This document shows positions 4,929 to 5,912 of a stretch of DNA of 5,912 nt, in pieces. Source of the DNA: Methyloprofundus sp. (GTDB taxonomy: Bacteria > Pseudomonadota > Gammaproteobacteria > Methylococcales > Methylomonadaceae); the NCBI GenBank assembly GCA_013138555.1, contig WTCN01000310.1:1-5912 (forward strand), read 5' to 3'. The notes below the pieces were generated by a model. It was not told the DNA's origin and ran no database searches. It saw only the letters and a list, made by a program, of their open reading frames with translations. The stretch's first letter is position 1, and each line of letters begins with the position of its first letter. The position numbers and the translations under genes are program-made.

Positions 4929-5912
4929 ATGATCAGAAAATTTGGTATAAGAAATTTTTACTGCTTTAAAGAAGGAGTTGAAATCAACTTTGAATTTGAT
5001 GGGCATGTACCTGACTCCATAAAAAAGGGTAAAAATGTTACTTCAATTCTCGGTATCAAAGGGGCAAATGGCTCAGGTAAAACCAATATTATCAAGGCAT
5101 TGAACTTTCTTAAAATTTTTTGTTTTGATTCAGCTGATTCTGGGTTAGATAGTAAAATACCTTTTGAGTCTTTTGCAAAAAATACCGACTCGACAGAATT
5201 TTATGTCGATTTTGAAGTTCTTGGTCGTAAATATTATTACGAGCTTGAGATAACAAAAGAAACAGTGCTAAGAGAAGAACTATATCGCAAGCAATCAAGA
5301 AAAACGCTTATTTTAAAAAGAGAACTTAATCGAGTTACTTCTTCTATTCAAGAACTTGCTGAGATAGAAACAATCAGGCTAAGAAGCAATGCCTCTATCA
5401 TTAGTTTGTTTAAGAAATATGAATTTAAAACGGCAATGCCTGATTTACAAATAGTAAATTTATTCTTTCAGGGGGTTATTACTAATGTTAATAATATAGG
5501 CTATGCTGACCCTAATTTTAATTCCTACCTTTTATCAAAGGACTACTATGAATCTAGTTCCTTATTTGATTTTGTTAAAGATATTATTATTTCAGCCGAT
5601 AAAGGCATTAAAAATATTGAAATTAGAGAAAATATGAACGAAAAGGGGGAAAAAATCTATTACCCTATTTTTTCACATGAAGCCAATGGAGAGATTTTTT
5701 TTTTAACACTAAGTGAAGAATCTAGCGGTACTCAAAAGCTATTTGAAAAACTGTTTAGGTATAGGGGGGCATTAGAGCTAGGGATGCTATTAGCAATAGA
5801 TGAATTCGATATACACCTACATGCAATGCTATTACCCAGGATTCTAGATTTATTTTTAAATGATGAATCTAACCCTAAAGGTGCTCAATTTATATTTACT
5901 GCTCACAATACT
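4929..5912 (+). CDS. AAA15/COG1106-type ATPase, probable defence protein (C-terminus cut by window edge)
   Basis: This is an open frame of 328 codons that runs off the right edge. It encodes an ABC/SMC-like ATPase of the AAA15 (COG1106, RloA/AbiL-like) type. The N-terminal strand RKFGIRNFYCFKE (residues 3-15) is typical. Walker A is GANGSGKT (45-52). A divergent inserted middle region (about 65-250) is followed by an ABC signature-like LSEESSGTQKL (261-271). Walker B is LLAIDEFD (287-294), followed by IHLH (295-298), and the H-switch lies in FIFTAHN (321-327). All catalytic elements look intact, and perhaps 60 to 120 residues are missing at the end. Such ATPases usually act with a downstream effector, for example a RloB/AbiLii-like protein, and none is visible before the edge. 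The start chosen is the ATG at 4929; an in-frame GTG at 4920 is an alternative. Base composition is strikingly AT-rich: the rows at 5101 and 5581 hold only 16 and 14 G/C per 60 bases. This points to acquisition from elsewhere. Confidence 0.8.
   Translation, partial: MIRKFGIRNFYCFKEGVEINFEFDGHVPDSIKKGKNVTSILGIKGANGSGKTNIIKALNFLKIFCFDSADSGLDSKIPFESFAKNTDSTEFYVDFEVLGRKYYYELEITKETVLREELYRKQSRKTLILKRELNRVTSSIQELAEIETIRLRSNASIISLFKKYEFKTAMPDLQIVNLFFQGVITNVNNIGYADPNFNSYLLSKDYYESSSLFDFVKDIIISADKGIKNIEIRENMNEKGEKIYYPIFSHEANGEIFFLTLSEESSGTQKLFEKLFRYRGALELGMLLAIDEFDIHLHAMLLPRILDLFLNDESNPKGAQFIFTAHNT

Noticed and set aside
5110..5298. Open frame of 62 codons on the minus strand
   Set aside because: Antisense inside the ATPase gene; its apparent hydrophobic start follows from AT-rich coding on the other strand.

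Overview
The window looks like chromosomal DNA of a gram-negative gammaproteobacterium. It carries inner-core lipopolysaccharide (LPS) heptosyltransferase genes, one of them a close WaaF relative. It also carries short palindromic intergenic repeats of a kind common in that class. The genus cannot be told from the sequence. There are five protein genes, two of them cut by the window edges. I see no rRNA, tRNA, CRISPR array or transposase.

Left part (1 to 2815, minus strand): a compact LPS core operon read right to left. It starts with a WaaC-like family 9 glycosyltransferase, continues with WaaF (heptosyltransferase II), and ends with a protein-kinase-fold sugar kinase of the Kdo/WaaP/InaA type whose C-terminus lies beyond base 1. 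Gaps between genes are 3 and 5 bases. A good sigma-70-like promoter with an extended -10 sits just upstream of the first gene. Together these enzymes would add heptoses to Kdo-lipid A and phosphorylate the inner core.

Middle (2821 to 3104): a divergent intergenic region holding a composite palindrome made of two inverted GTAG-headed hairpins (a REP/BIME-type element). Next comes a plus-strand gene (3105 to 4544) for a full-length DUF3375 protein. This is JetA, the kleisin-like subunit of the Wadjet (JetABCD) anti-plasmid SMC system. JetB, JetC and JetD do not follow it.

Right part (4545 to 4928): 384 bases with no credible gene. They hold a second inverted pair of GTAG hairpins of different sequence, a third GTAG hairpin, and a solitary half-repeat. 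From 4929 to the window end runs an AT-rich gene for an AAA15/COG1106-type ATPase, the class used by abortive-infection and related defence systems. Its C-terminus and any partner gene lie outside the window.

The main point of interest is an apparently orphan jetA, bracketed on both sides by different REP-like elements and followed by an AT-rich, probably acquired, defence-type ATPase. This looks like a defence-gene turnover site beside a housekeeping LPS operon.
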